A stretch of DNA of 64,000 nucleotides from Paenibacillus tyrphae (GCF_000722545.1 NZ_JNVM01000008.1:248001-312000); one strand, 5' to 3'; positions 34,349-43,492 are shown, counted from the stretch's first letter. The notes: generated by a model from the letters alone, not told the origin. Program-made: numbers and translations.

Positions 34349-34618
34349 ATGGCTAAATATGCCAATACCGGATCGTTTAATTTTACGAGTGCAGGCATAA
34401 AAACATTGTTTACCGTACCCAAAGGAATTAATGGAACTCTGGCGATTTCCAACAACAGCAATAAATCTTTTGTTTTACTATTGAATAATACTGTGACCAT
34501 TGCTGTAAAACCTTATGGTATTGCTAGAATTGGTTCTTTAAGCGGCGGTTTTTCTACAAAAATCGCAATTAGAACTAAGGGTCCGACAAACGGAGCTTAC
34601 ATCTTTCAACAGAATTAA
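34349..34618 (+). CDS. Unknown 89-residue beta-rich protein
   Basis: A strong GGAGGT lies 8 bases before the ATG and a good terminator follows, so it looks like a real single gene. The product is rich in Asn, Gly, Ser, Thr and Ile with alternating patterns (TLAISNNSNKSFVLLLNNTV) that suggest beta strands. There is no signal peptide or Cys. Base composition is clearly lower in GC than the flanking housekeeping genes, which suggests recent arrival. I do not recognise the family. The candidate SigE promoter hints at a mother-cell role, but weakly. Confidence 0.72.
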   Translation: MAKYANTGSFNFTSAGIKTLFTVPKGINGTLAISNNSNKSFVLLLNNTVTIAVKPYGIARIGSLSGGFSTKIAIRTKGPTNGAYIFQQN

Positions 34619-34619
34619 G

Positions 34620-34647
34620 AGCCTGGGCCCCTTCTTTGGGGCTTTTT
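34620..34647 (+). terminator. Terminator of the 89-residue gene
   Basis: GCCCC / GGGGC stem followed by TTTTT, directly after the stop. Confidence 0.75.
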
Positions 34648-34652
34648 CCTTG

Positions 34653-34843
34653 TTGACGTTTCTAAATATTCAGCCGCTGTCCCATTTTCGCTTTATAGCA
34701 TTCGCCGGGACATCGTCATCCAAATATTTCAAAAGGCGGTCTCGACGGGCGGCAACGCCTTCGCCATCAACGCTTCCGACGTAGGTGTCGTGAAAACTAA
34801 AGTGACCAACAATAACATCACTAAGAAAAAAGGACAGCGTTAA
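34653..34843 (+). pseudogene. Startless open frame, possible gene remnant
   Basis: An open frame of about 63 codons ends at 34843 with a protein-like tail (GGNAFAINASDVGVV, then Asn/Lys-rich). It has no ATG, GTG or TTG start and no ribosome-binding site, and follows the terminator of the upstream gene. It may be the end of a decayed gene; it could also be chance. Confidence 0.25.
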
Positions 34844-34845
34844 CT

Positions 34846-34895
34846 TAAAAAAAACGCCGAACCCCCTTGTTTCATTAGGGGATTCAGCGTTTTTC
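34846..34895. terminator. Terminator of ppiB, bidirectional
   Basis: AACGCCGAACCCCC / GGGGATTCAGCGTT hairpin with T tracts on both strands, 30 bp past the ppiB stop. Confidence 0.85.
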
Positions 34896-34925
34896 CGCTC
34901 CAAGCACACTAAAGTCGGAAACCGA

Positions 34926-35357
34926 TTAAACTTCCGCGATTTGAACGGATTCCATTTTGTCGCGGCCTTTGAACGCATCGACATGCTCCATGCCTTTGAC
35001 GACTTTCCCGAACACGGTATGTTGACCGTCCAGGTGAGGCTGCGGCTGGTAGCAGATGTAGAATTGGCTGCCGCCGGTGTTACGACCGGCATGCGCCATC
35101 GCTAGCGTTCCGCGTTCATGCTTGTTCGGGTTGATCTCGCAGTTGATCGTATAGCCCGGGCCGCCGGTGCCTGTCCCGTGCGGGCAGCCGCCTTGCGCTA
35201 CGAAGCCCGGAATGACACGGTGAAACACGACTCCGTTGTAGAAGCCTTCGTTTGCAAGCTTTTCGAAGTTTGCTACCGTATTCGGCGCATCTTTCTCGAA
35301 CAAATCGAGCACGATTTCGTTGCCGTCGGTCATTTTAATAATCGCCTGTTTTGCCAT
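34926..35357 (-). CDS. ppiB: Peptidyl-prolyl cis-trans isomerase (cyclophilin)
   Basis: The 143-residue cytosolic cyclophilin catalyses proline isomerisation. It has [15 protein letters not shown], the [15 protein letters not shown] active-site stretch and [12 protein letters not shown]. The place between lysA and the rib operon is the B. subtilis order. Confidence 0.96.
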   Translation of the reverse strand: MAKQAIIKMTDGNEIVLDLFEKDAPNTVANFEKLANEGFYNGVVFHRVIPGFVAQGGCPHGTGTGGPGYTINCEINPNKHERGTLAMAHAGRNTGGSQFYICYQPQPHLDGQHTVFGKVVKGMEHVDAFKGRDKMESVQIAEV

Positions 35358-35489
35358 AGGACGAACACTCCTTTAATTGCTTGTTCTGCCGGACGCATCC
35401 TTCTGCGATGCCCCCGGACAACCCTTCCTATTTTACTATGAAAAGCTGTTCCGCACAAATCCGCATCCCCCCTTATCGCTTACACCGAC

Positions 35490-35520
35490 GAAAAAAAACG
35501 CCGGCCACAAGGACCGGACG
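35490..35520 (-). terminator. Terminator of lysA
   Basis: Minus-strand ACGTCCGGTC / GGCCGGCGT stem followed by eight T residues. Confidence 0.85.
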
Positions 35521-35535
35521 TTCTCTCTCGCTTTC

Positions 35536-36870
35536 TTATAACGTTTTGGCCGTCACTTTCCGCATCCGCTCGGGGACGACATCGTTGCCGAGCAAATGCT
35601 CAAACGATTCGCGCTTTACCACGATATCGGCCTCGCCGTCCTTCACGAAAACGACCGCCGGCCGGCGAATTCGGTTATAGTTGCTAGACATCGCGTAATT
35701 GTACGCACCGGTGCAGGCTACGGCAAGCAAATCGCCCGTGCGCGCCTGCGGCAGGCTGACGTCCCAGATGAGCATATCGCCACTCTCGCAGCACTTGCCC
35801 GCGATGGATACGACCTCTTCATTCGCTTCGCACGCCCGGTTCGCGAGCATGGCTTCATACTGCGCTTCGTACAGCGCCGGACGCGGATTGTCGGTCATCC
35901 CGCCGTCGACGGCTACGTATTTGCGCACGCCAGGAATATCCTTGTACGTGCCGATCGTGTACAGCGTCGTCCCTGCGTCTCCAACGATGCTCCGGCCCGG
36001 CTCGGTCCAGATTTCGGGCAGCGGATAGCCGTTTTGGCCGAATTTCGTCTGGATCGCTTCGGCGATCGAATTCACATACTCGGCGACAGGCAGCGGCGAA
36101 TCGCCATCGATATAACGGATGCCGAAGCCCCCGCCCAGATTGATGACCGGGAACGTCAGACCTAGCTGCTCCCGGATATGGACTGCGAAATCGGCTACTT
36201 TATCGACCGCAAGCCGGAAGCCGCCGACCTCGAAAATTTGCGAGCCGATGTGCGAATGAACGCCGAGCAGCTCGATATTCGGCAGCTCCGACGCTTCCTT
36301 GACCGCTTGCTCGGCCGCGCCATTGGCCAGATCGAAGCCGAACTTCGAATCGGTCTGGCCCGTGGATATATATTCATGCGTGTGAGCATCCACCCCTGGG
36401 GTGATGCGCAACAGAACATTTACTTTTTGCCGTTTCTCTCCCGCAATGGCATTCAGCATGTGCATCTCGACGAAGTTATCGACGACGAAGCAGCCGATCT
36501 TGGCATTAACCGCCATCTCAAGCTCCTGCGGCGTTTTGTTGTTGCCGTGGAAATGAATCCGCTCGGCCGGAAAACCGGCTTCCAGTGCGGTATACAATTC
36601 GCCGTCCGATACGATGTCCAGCGACATACCCTCTTCCTCGACAATACGGCACATAGCCATAACGCAGAACGCTTTGCTGGCATATGCTACCTGAAACCGG
36701 AGGCCCGTAGCGCGAAAAGCTTGCACAAATTCGCGGCAGCGCTGGCGGATCAATTGTTCGTCCATGACATACAGCGGTGTTCCGTAGCGCTCGGCTAAAT
36801 CGACTGTGTCGCAACCGCCGATTTCCAGATGTCCCCTGTCGTTAATCTTGCTGGTGCCGTGTAGATACAT
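35536..36870 (-). CDS. lysA: Diaminopimelate decarboxylase
   Basis: LysA makes lysine from meso-diaminopimelate with PLP. The 444-residue protein has the PLP lysine in AYASKAF, the GGGFGIRY phosphate-binding loop, EPGRSIVGDAG and the CESGDML and GAYNYAMSSNYN motifs of the C-terminal domain. AAGGAG precedes the ATG at 36870; upstream in-frame sequence lacks a better site. Confidence 0.97.
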   Translation of the reverse strand: MYLHGTSKINDRGHLEIGGCDTVDLAERYGTPLYVMDEQLIRQRCREFVQAFRATGLRFQVAYASKAFCVMAMCRIVEEEGMSLDIVSDGELYTALEAGFPAERIHFHGNNKTPQELEMAVNAKIGCFVVDNFVEMHMLNAIAGEKRQKVNVLLRITPGVDAHTHEYISTGQTDSKFGFDLANGAAEQAVKEASELPNIELLGVHSHIGSQIFEVGGFRLAVDKVADFAVHIREQLGLTFPVINLGGGFGIRYIDGDSPLPVAEYVNSIAEAIQTKFGQNGYPLPEIWTEPGRSIVGDAGTTLYTIGTYKDIPGVRKYVAVDGGMTDNPRPALYEAQYEAMLANRACEANEEVVSIAGKCCESGDMLIWDVSLPQARTGDLLAVACTGAYNYAMSSNYNRIRRPAVVFVKDGEADIVVKRESFEHLLGNDVVPERMRKVTAKTL

Positions 36871-36944
36871 CTTGTTCGACTCCTTCTCCCCATGAAAAGA
36901 CATTACTTTTAAAGTACCACAGACAAGCGCAAAAACACAATATG

Positions 36945-36977
36945 CAAAACACCCCTCCGAAGGCGGTTCGAAGGGGC
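36945..36977 (-). terminator. Probable terminator of the spoVA operon
   Basis: Minus-strand CCCCTTCG / CGGAGGGG stem followed by TGTTTTG, 15 bp past the spoVAF stop. Confidence 0.55.
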
Positions 36978-36990
36978 GCGAGGCGTGAAA

Positions 36991-38826
36991 CTATTCTTGC
37001 CGCCGGGGCCGCCGGGGCTGTCGAGTTTTGTCCTTCGGCCTTGTCAGACTTAGGCGCGTTTTCATGGACAGAAACGGAACTCTTACCAAAATATGCCCCA
37101 TCGCGTTCATATTGAACGGGATAAACGGCCATAAGTACGGGGTATTGTACGAACGCTGCAGCGCCAGCATGAGCAGCAGCAAGGTGGAGCCGATGACAAA
37201 CCCCGGCACTTTGAAAACCGCAGAAATCACGAGCAGGACGAGCCGGCAAATACGGTTCGCCAAGCTGAGCTCGTAGCTGGGGGTCGCAAACGTACCGACC
37301 GCGGCAACCGACAAGTACAGAATGATTTCGTTGGAAAACAAACCCGCCTTGACGGCTACTTCTCCTACCAAAATTGCCGCCACCAAGCCCATCGCGATCG
37401 CAAGCGGCGAAGGCGTATGTACGGCGGCCATCCGCATCAAGTCGATGCCAAGCTCCGCAATAAGAAACTGGCCGAGGATCGGGATTTTTCCCGGCTTCTG
37501 CGGCCCCAGAAATTCGAGTCCCGCCGGTTTAAGCTCCGGCGAAGTCACGATAAGCAGCCAAAGCGGCAGCAGAAAGATCGACGCGGCGATACCGATAAAC
37601 CGCACCCATCGGAGATAGGTGCCCACAATCGGCGTCTGACGGTATTCTTCCGCATGCTGCACATGGTGGAAAAACGTCGTCGGCAAAATCATAACCGAAG
37701 GGGACGTATCGACAAACACGATGACATGGCCTTCCAGCAGGTGAGCCGCCACCACATCGGGACGCTCCGAATACCGGACCGACGGATAGGGGTTCCAGCT
37801 ATTCCCAACCACCGCTTCTTCCAGCTGTTTCTCGGCAAGTGGTACCCCGTCCACTTTCACTTCTTTGATTTTATCGCGGATCGATTCCACCAGCTTCATG
37901 TCACAAATATCTTGAATGTAACCTATGCAAACGTCGGTCTGCGTTCGTTTGCCGACCTGCGTAATTTCCAACTTCAGCCGCGGGTCCCGTACTCTGCGAC
38001 GTACCAACGTAACATTGGTAAGCAGCGTCTCGACAAAACCGTCGCGAGAGCCCCGCACGACCCGTTCGAGCTCGGGCTCTTCGGTCGTACGGGCCGGAAA
38101 GTTCTTGGCATCAACCAGCACGGCTTCGCGTTCGCCCTCGAAGAAAAAGGCCGTACCGCCCATCGCCACATTATCGATCGCTTCCTTCAGCTTGCAGACC
38201 CGCTTCACCTGCACGTGAGGAATCAGGGCCTCTTCGAACAAGCCGATGGTATTGCGACGCTCGCCCTCCTCCTGACGCCCTGACGGCTCTTCCGCGCGGT
38301 CCGTTCTCCAGTTCCGGTACGGTCTCCGGTGCTCCTCCACCGGTTTTCGGTGCTCCGTTTCTTTATGCACCTGATCGGCATAAGAAAGCCGTTCCAGAAT
38401 TTCGGTCAGCACATAATCTTTAATGAACCCGTTATAGTAAAAAATTCCCGTTTTTTGCCCGCCGAACACCATTTCGCGAAAGATGACGTCGAAGCTTTTG
38501 TTCAAGCCTACCTTTTCTTCCAACTGACGCTTCAGACGGTCGAAATCCTCGGAAATTTCCGTGCTCTCCTTGAGCTCCTGCTCTTCCGCCGTCAATTGCG
38601 TCTCCTGACGCATCTTGCGCGACATTCCCGTTTCGGAATCCCCCGATTCGGTATCGCGCTCCTTTTCGTCCTTTACGGATCGCTCCTCCGGTTCGTCCGC
38701 CGACAGGCTGCCGATAATGTTGCCTTCCCGGTCGACGATCAGCTTATCTTCCTCCGGCGGCTTGAGGCTGCGAAGTTTTTTCGGCTTTCCGCCTATCCAT
38801 TTCGCACGTTTGATTTGCTTGTTCAC
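36991..38826 (-). CDS. spoVAF: Spore germination protein SpoVAF (GerA family)
   Basis: The 611-residue protein has a long, highly charged N-terminal region (about 1-190, longer than usual and rich in Arg/Glu), a GerA-type soluble domain and about five C-terminal membrane helices (LEFLGPQKPGKIPILGQFL, SNEIILYLSVAAVG, PFNMNAMGHI). In B. subtilis SpoVAF is the last gene of the spoVA operon and speeds germination with the germinosome. The GTG at 38826 follows GGGAGG by 8 bases. The gene just before lysA, and spoVAB upstream, fix the identity. Confidence 0.92.
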   Translation of the reverse strand: MNKQIKRAKWIGGKPKKLRSLKPPEEDKLIVDREGNIIGSLSADEPEERSVKDEKERDTESGDSETGMSRKMRQETQLTAEEQELKESTEISEDFDRLKRQLEEKVGLNKSFDVIFREMVFGGQKTGIFYYNGFIKDYVLTEILERLSYADQVHKETEHRKPVEEHRRPYRNWRTDRAEEPSGRQEEGERRNTIGLFEEALIPHVQVKRVCKLKEAIDNVAMGGTAFFFEGEREAVLVDAKNFPARTTEEPELERVVRGSRDGFVETLLTNVTLVRRRVRDPRLKLEITQVGKRTQTDVCIGYIQDICDMKLVESIRDKIKEVKVDGVPLAEKQLEEAVVGNSWNPYPSVRYSERPDVVAAHLLEGHVIVFVDTSPSVMILPTTFFHHVQHAEEYRQTPIVGTYLRWVRFIGIAASIFLLPLWLLIVTSPELKPAGLEFLGPQKPGKIPILGQFLIAELGIDLMRMAAVHTPSPLAIAMGLVAAILVGEVAVKAGLFSNEIILYLSVAAVGTFATPSYELSLANRICRLVLLVISAVFKVPGFVIGSTLLLLMLALQRSYNTPYLWPFIPFNMNAMGHILVRVPFLSMKTRLSLTRPKDKTRQPRRPRRQE

Positions 38827-38871
38827 GCCTTTCACCTCCCAGCGAATTTTGTTGCGACGCAGCTTCGGGGA

Positions 38872-39297
38872 TTACTGCACCAGCCCGAGCCAGTCGATCA
38901 ACGAGCCGAGCACCTTCCCGAAAATCATCGCCATCAGCAGCCAGAGCATATATTCTTCCATCCGGATTCTTTTAGCCAAAATCGGCAGAACGTTGATGAC
39001 CTCGGTCAGCGCTGCGGCAAGCATTCCGACAAAGCAGCCGGCCAACAGGCCGAGCAGCGAGGCGGACAACGGAAACAGCCGGAAGGTCCACTGAAAGAAA
39101 TCCGTCACCGTAAAAAAAACCGCGCCCAGCACGACTGCCCCTTCGTATAAACGGATCGACCGGTACGATTTGCTGATTTGCGCCAGCCTCGGTATGATGT
39201 CCAGCACCACCAGAAAAGCAATCATGCCGCTGCCCACCGCAATACCACCGGCCAAGCCGACAAAAGCAACCATAAACCCGCTCAGCAGTCCGGTCAA
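38872..39297 (-). CDS. spoVAB: Stage V sporulation protein AB
   Basis: The 141-residue membrane protein with about four helices matches SpoVAB in length and motifs (GLAGGIAVGSGMIAFLVVLDIIPR, GCFVGMLAAALTEVINVLPIL). SpoVA proteins move dipicolinic acid into and out of the spore. The start is TTG, overlapping the spoVAA stop (TTGA), with GGGAG upstream. Confidence 0.95.
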   Translation of the reverse strand: MTGLLSGFMVAFVGLAGGIAVGSGMIAFLVVLDIIPRLAQISKSYRSIRLYEGAVVLGAVFFTVTDFFQWTFRLFPLSASLLGLLAGCFVGMLAAALTEVINVLPILAKRIRMEEYMLWLLMAMIFGKVLGSLIDWLGLVQ

Positions 39298-39935
39298 GAC
39301 GGCGGCTCCCGGCCCGGCGAGCGATTGATTTTGGCATATTCCTCGGCGATGACATACTGGTTGACGTTTTCCTGGTACATGAACATTTCCACCTCCAACG
39401 GGCTCGGCTCCTCGTTGAACTTTTTCTTGAAGAGGTGATTGAAAAAGACGATCATCCCAATGCCGATGCCAAACGAATATGGAATTTGCAGCAGCAGCGG
39501 GCGCTCGGTCTGTTTGCCGGTGAGCAGCTTATAGAGGCTCCGGTGGACTTCGGCCATGCTGACGTCGGCGTGAAAGTTCATAATGGCCAAACCTGATCCG
39601 ATAAAAAGCAGCAGCCATACCAAAACGATGAGAAATATGCTGGGAGGGCGCGTTTTGCCCGAAATTTCAACCAGCGTATGCGGTTCGCCGAAATGCTCGA
39701 TAGTCATGGCCGGAAACCGCTCTTTGATTTTGCGCACGACCAGCATCATATCAATAAGCAGTAAACTGCCGTCACGCTCCTCGGGGCGGTACAATTCCAG
39801 CTCAAGTAGTTCCGCCTCGTATTCGGGCTCCGTCAAAAAGACGGCAATTTGCCCGAGCCGGATCGGATCGCCGCGGCTGACCCGCATCCGTTTGCGCAAT
39901 CGGATGTACAGGAACGGAAGGGAACCACGGTTCAT
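39294..39935 (-). CDS. spoVAA: Stage V sporulation protein AA
   Basis: The 213-residue protein has a soluble N-terminal domain and two membrane helices, and is very close to B. subtilis SpoVAA (LVWLLLFIGSGLAIMNFHAD, FFNHLFKKKFNEEPSPLEVE). AAGGGAGGA precedes the ATG at 39935. A good SigG promoter lies just upstream. It is the first gene of this operon, after sigF. Confidence 0.96.
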   Translation of the reverse strand: MNRGSLPFLYIRLRKRMRVSRGDPIRLGQIAVFLTEPEYEAELLELELYRPEERDGSLLLIDMMLVVRKIKERFPAMTIEHFGEPHTLVEISGKTRPPSIFLIVLVWLLLFIGSGLAIMNFHADVSMAEVHRSLYKLLTGKQTERPLLLQIPYSFGIGIGMIVFFNHLFKKKFNEEPSPLEVEMFMYQENVNQYVIAEEYAKINRSPGREPPS

Positions 39936-39967
39936 CTCCGAATCCTCCCTTACCAAGCATTTAACGG

Positions 39968-39998
39968 TAGTATGAATAATAACGCATGGCGGTAAACA
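39968..39998 (-). promoter_or_regulatory. SigG-type promoter of the spoVA operon
   Basis: Minus-strand CATACTA (39968-39974), a perfect SigG -10, with TGTTTA (39993-39998) 18 bp upstream. SigG control of spoVA is known in B. subtilis. Confidence 0.65.
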
Positions 39999-40115
39999 TC
40001 CCGGACTTTGGCAAAAATTTCACTGGGAGCCGAAGCATAAAGGAAAGCGGCATAACAAACAGTAAGGGCAAGTACAAAGATCACCCAAACTTTTCTTAGA
40101 GGAAGGTGCGAGCAT

Positions 40116-40331
40116 ATGAGAAAAACAGCTTTAACGCTCGTAATCATCGGGGCTTTAAACTGGCTGTTGGTCGGATTGTTTCAATGGGACTTGGTTACCG
40201 CCTTGTTCGGAGGCGACGCTCATCGGGTATCTTCGGGCTTAAGCCGAATTATTTATACATTGGTTGGTTTGGCGGGGCTGTACTGCATCGCCTTGCTGTT
40301 CCGCGACGACGACAGAGCCCGGGCCCGGTAA
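40116..40331 (+). CDS. DUF378 family membrane protein (YuzA-like)
   Basis: The 71-residue protein has two membrane helices and the DUF378 signature GALNWLLVGLFQWDLV and IYTLVGLAGLY. Function is unknown. AAGGTG precedes the ATG. It is divergent from spoVAA and has its own terminator. Confidence 0.9.
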   Translation: MRKTALTLVIIGALNWLLVGLFQWDLVTALFGGDAHRVSSGLSRIIYTLVGLAGLYCIALLFRDDDRARAR

Positions 40332-40359
40332 CGGCAAGGCTGTCCTCAAGAACGCGCCA

Positions 40360-40391
40360 AGAGGACGAGAGCGTTCGCTCGTTCTCTTTTT
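40360..40391 (+). terminator. Terminator of the DUF378 gene
   Basis: AGAGGACGAG / CTCGTTCTCT stem followed by TTTTT. Confidence 0.75.
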
Positions 40392-40402
40392 AAACTGTAA
40401 CA

Positions 40403-40449
40403 AACAAAAACAACTCCCCGTCGATTCCCGCAAGAGGAACCTCGGAGAG
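40403..40449 (-). terminator. Probable terminator of sigF
   Basis: Minus-strand CTCTCCG / CGGGGAG stem with a long loop, then TTGTTTTTG. Confidence 0.5.
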
Positions 40450-40462
40450 CTTATTTAGATCG

Positions 40463-41218
40463 TTATTGGGCAATTTGATCCTTGATCGACTGCAAAATTT
40501 TTTTCTCAAGCCGCGAGACTTGCACCTGGGAAATGCCAAGCCTGCTGGCCACCTCGGACTGCGTCTGGTCCCGGAAATAACGGAGATATACGATCAAGCG
40601 TTCTCGTTCGTTCAGCGCGCCGATTGCTTCATTGAGCGCCAGCTTGTCGAACCACTTGTCTCCGCCTTCGTCCGCGATCTGGTCCATCAAGGTAATCGGA
40701 TCGCCATCGTTTTCAAAAACGGTTTCATGGATCGAGGACAAAGGCTTGTTCGCTTCTTGAGCGAAGACGACCTCCTCCGGCGTGATTTGAAGCTCCTCCG
40801 CCACTTCCTTGATCGTCGGCAGCCTGCCGTTCCGTTTCGAAAGCTCGTCCTTCGTCTTGCGGATCTTGTTGGCCAGCTCCTTGAGCGAACGGCTGACCTT
40901 AAGCGTTCCGTCGTCGCGCAGAAAACGCTGGATTTCCCCGATGATCATCGGGACCGCATACGTTGAAAACTTCACATCATACGACAAGTCAAACTTATCC
41001 ACCGACTTGAGCAGTCCGATGCAGCCGATCTGAAACAAGTCCTCGGCCTCGTAGCCCCGGTTAAGAAACCGCTGCACCACCGACCAGACCAGACGGATGT
41101 TGCATTGCACCAGCGTATCTCTGGCTACGGTATCGCCGGACTGGCTGAGCGCGATCAATCGTTTGACTTCGCTATCGTCCAAATAGCTGTGTGAGGCGTG
41201 CTTCAAATCTACATCCAT
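40463..41218 (-). CDS. sigF: RNA polymerase sporulation sigma factor F
   Basis: SigF directs the first forespore-specific genes. The 251-residue protein has region 2 (NIRLVWSVVQRFLNRG, EDLFQIGCIGLLKSVDKFD, FSTYAVPMIIGEIQRFLRD), region 3 and region 4 (RERLIVYLRYFRDQTQSEVA, GISQVQVSRLEKKIL). It is preceded by spoIIAA and spoIIAB, the partner switch that controls it. Confidence 0.97.
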   Translation of the reverse strand: MDVDLKHASHSYLDDSEVKRLIALSQSGDTVARDTLVQCNIRLVWSVVQRFLNRGYEAEDLFQIGCIGLLKSVDKFDLSYDVKFSTYAVPMIIGEIQRFLRDDGTLKVSRSLKELANKIRKTKDELSKRNGRLPTIKEVAEELQITPEEVVFAQEANKPLSSIHETVFENDGDPITLMDQIADEGGDKWFDKLALNEAIGALNERERLIVYLRYFRDQTQSEVASRLGISQVQVSRLEKKILQSIKDQIAQ

Positions 41219-41230
41219 GAGATCAGACCC

Positions 41231-41677
41231 CTAATTGAAAAGAGCTTTTTTCGATTCGATTCGCTTCTTCATTCTAATCGTGGTGCCTGTGCCTAAGGCT
41301 GTCGTCACTTCGATCGCATCCATGAAATTTTCCATAATCGTGAAGCCCATACCGGACCGCTCCAGCTCCGGCTTCGACGTATAAAGCGGCTGCTTGGCCA
41401 GATCCAGATCCTCGATCCCCGCTCCTTCGTCCGTCACGGTAATAAAAACCGTATCTCCTTCGAGCTCGGCCGTAATCGTTACAATTCCGTCCGGGCGGTT
41501 GTCGTAGCCGTGAATGATGGAATTCGTTACCGCTTCGGACACGACCGTCTTGATATCCGTCAGTTCATCAAGCGTCGGGTCCAGCTGCGATACGAAAGCG
41601 GCGACGGTGACGCGGGCGAACGATTCGTTCTCGGAGCGGCTCGCAAACTTCAGCGTCATAAAGTTTCGTTCACTCAT
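41231..41677 (-). CDS. spoIIAB: Anti-sigma F factor / serine kinase SpoIIAB
   Basis: SpoIIAB binds SigF and phosphorylates SpoIIAA. The 148-residue GHKL ATPase has the N box ([13 protein letters not shown]), DEGAGIED and [12 protein letters not shown]. The ATG overlaps the spoIIAA stop (ATGA) behind GGAGGT. Confidence 0.97.
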   Translation of the reverse strand: MSERNFMTLKFASRSENESFARVTVAAFVSQLDPTLDELTDIKTVVSEAVTNSIIHGYDNRPDGIVTITAELEGDTVFITVTDEGAGIEDLDLAKQPLYTSKPELERSGMGFTIMENFMDAIEVTTALGTGTTIRMKKRIESKKALFN

Positions 41678-42027
41678 AGGGCGACCTCCAGACTTTGCAG
41701 CGCTTTTCTTTCGTTATCCTGAATCGATAAAATTTTGAACAGCCCTGACATTTCAAGAAGCCGGTGCACGGCAGGATTCAGGTCGCAGACGACCATTTTG
41801 CCGCCGCGCGCCGTAATCTGCTTGTAGCGGCCCAGAATAACGCCGAGACCGGAGCTGTCCATGAAGGTTAGCTCCTTGAAGCTCATAATGATGTGGTTGA
41901 CGTTTCCACGCATGACCGCCTCTTCCATCCGCGTTTTGACCGTGTCCGCCGTATGATGGTCCAACTCTCCCTGAAGCCTGACGATCAGCGTTTGGCGGTA
42001 ATGTTCGAGTTCGATTTGCAGACTCAA
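41674..42027 (-). CDS. spoIIAA: Anti-anti-sigma factor SpoIIAA
   Basis: SpoIIAA in its unphosphorylated form frees SigF from SpoIIAB. The 117-residue STAS protein has the phosphorylated serine in [17 protein letters not shown] and [10 protein letters not shown] chose the TTG at 42027 because it gives MSLQIE and exactly the B. subtilis length of 117, with AAGGAG 8 bases upstream; the frame is open further to an ATG at 42060. Confidence 0.95.
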   Translation of the reverse strand: MSLQIELEHYRQTLIVRLQGELDHHTADTVKTRMEEAVMRGNVNHIIMSFKELTFMDSSGLGVILGRYKQITARGGKMVVCDLNPAVHRLLEMSGLFKILSIQDNERKALQSLEVAL

Positions 42028-42058
42028 GCTGCTCACTCCTTCCCGTTCATGAACACTC

Positions 42059-42087
42059 ATTTCTACGTGAAGGAATCCTTTTCCTGC
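42059..42087 (-). promoter_or_regulatory. SigH-type promoter of the spoIIA operon
   Basis: Minus-strand GCAGGAAAA (42079-42087) fits the SigH -35 in full, and GTAGAAAT (42059-42066) fits the -10 with one mismatch, 12 bp apart. SigH control of spoIIA is known in B. subtilis. The start would be about 25 nt before spoIIAA. Confidence 0.65.
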
Positions 42088-42156
42088 CCCCCGACAAAAC
42101 TAGAAGAAATGCGCTATAACTAGAACAAAAGCGACAGAAATCGCAGCGGAATAGCG

Positions 42157-42195
42157 CAAAATCCCCGCGGCGGCGTAGGCTGTATCTGCGGGGAT
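42157..42195 (-). terminator. Terminator of dacF
   Basis: Minus-strand ATCCCCGC / GCGGGGAT stem followed by TTTTG; it separates dacF from spoIIAA. Confidence 0.65.
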
Positions 42196-42227
42196 CATGC
42201 TGTGTATGTCAGGCCGGCGGCTATTTG

Positions 42228-43406
42228 TCAATCCAAGAAAAACATCCGCTTCGCCGTTCGTTTCGTCAAGGTCCACCAACCGGCTTTGTTCACATTCACG
42301 GGCGCTTCCAGCGCGAATTCGGTCAATACCTGATCGCCTTTGTACACGACGATTTTCCCGATCGAATCCCCGGCGGCAATCGGCGCTTTCAAATCCGTCC
42401 GAAGCTGCACTTCGTGGCGGATTCCGTCGGCCGCTTCCCCTTTTTTGAGCAGCAAGCTGTATGGATGTGTAGCTGTCAACGGTACGACCGGTACCTCGCC
42501 TTTGCCGATTCTCAATTCGCCAAGCGAATCGCCGGTCTTGTAAATCGGAAGATTCGTATATTGCGAGAACGCATAATCGAACATCCGCGTAACTTCCGCA
42601 TTGCGTGTTTTGGTATCCGGTTCGCCCATAACCACGGAGATAACGCGCAAGTTGTCGCGCTTCGCCGTTGCCGACAGACAAAATTTCGCTTCACTCGTGT
42701 AGCCGGTTTTCAAGCCGTCCGCCCCCGAATAAAAACGCACGAGCTTATTCGTATTGACGAGCCAAAAAGGCTTGGGCGATTCCTTGCGCAAATGGTCTTG
42801 GTACAAGCCGGTATACTGGGTAATCGCTTCGTGCTTAAGCAGTTCTTTGGACATCAGCGCAATATCGTAGGCGGAAGAGTAGTGATTTTCGGCAGGCAGT
42901 CCGTTCGGATTGACAAAATGGGTATTTTTCATCCCCAGCTGCGCAGCACGCTCGTTCATCATTCGAACGAATGCTTGTTCCGTACCTCCAATTTTCTCCG
43001 CCATCGCTACCGATGCGTCGTTGCCGGAGGCCATGGCGATGCCTTTCAGCATATCGTGCACCGTCATTTCCTCGCCGACTTCCAGAAAAATCTGCGAGCC
43101 GCCCATGGAAGCGGCGTATTCGCTTGTCCGCACCTTCTCGTCCAGCTTAAGTTTTCCTTGGTCCAGCGCTTCCATAATAAGCAGCATCGTCATAATTTTC
43201 GTGATGCTGGCGGGGGGAAGCCTGGCATCTTTGTTTTTGTCGTGAATGACCGTGCCGGAATCCGCGTCGATGATCACGGAAGATACGGCATTCGGAGCCA
43301 GCTCAACCGGCTGCGCCCTCTTCGCTTCCTCCGCCATCGCAGGCGGCAGCGCGACCAGCAGCAGAAGCTGGATGGAAATCGACCACTTGATCACTTTGCT
43401 GATCAT
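42228..43406 (-). CDS. dacF: D-alanyl-D-alanine carboxypeptidase DacF
   Basis: The 392-residue serine peptidase has a signal peptide (about 1-25), SITK (67-70), SGN (127-129) and KTG (233-235), with a C-terminal PBP5-like domain. In B. subtilis DacF is made in the forespore and tunes cortex cross-linking. It lies directly before spoIIAA as in B. subtilis, though a terminator and a SigH promoter separate the two. The ATG at 43406 has AGGAGGGG upstream. Confidence 0.94.
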   Translation of the reverse strand: MISKVIKWSISIQLLLLVALPPAMAEEAKRAQPVELAPNAVSSVIIDADSGTVIHDKNKDARLPPASITKIMTMLLIMEALDQGKLKLDEKVRTSEYAASMGGSQIFLEVGEEMTVHDMLKGIAMASGNDASVAMAEKIGGTEQAFVRMMNERAAQLGMKNTHFVNPNGLPAENHYSSAYDIALMSKELLKHEAITQYTGLYQDHLRKESPKPFWLVNTNKLVRFYSGADGLKTGYTSEAKFCLSATAKRDNLRVISVVMGEPDTKTRNAEVTRMFDYAFSQYTNLPIYKTGDSLGELRIGKGEVPVVPLTATHPYSLLLKKGEAADGIRHEVQLRTDLKAPIAAGDSIGKIVVYKGDQVLTEFALEAPVNVNKAGWWTLTKRTAKRMFFLD

Positions 43407-43492
43407 AACCCTATTCTCCCCTCCTGTCGGAGCTCGATTGTAGGTACTGGTATTCAGTGTTGACGAATCCGGAACAAAATATTCCAAAACAG

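Noticed and set aside
39950..40147. Minus-strand 65-codon ORF upstream of spoVAA with a hydrophobic part
   Set aside because: It contains the SigG promoter of spoVAA, has no good start and overlaps the DUF378 gene start.
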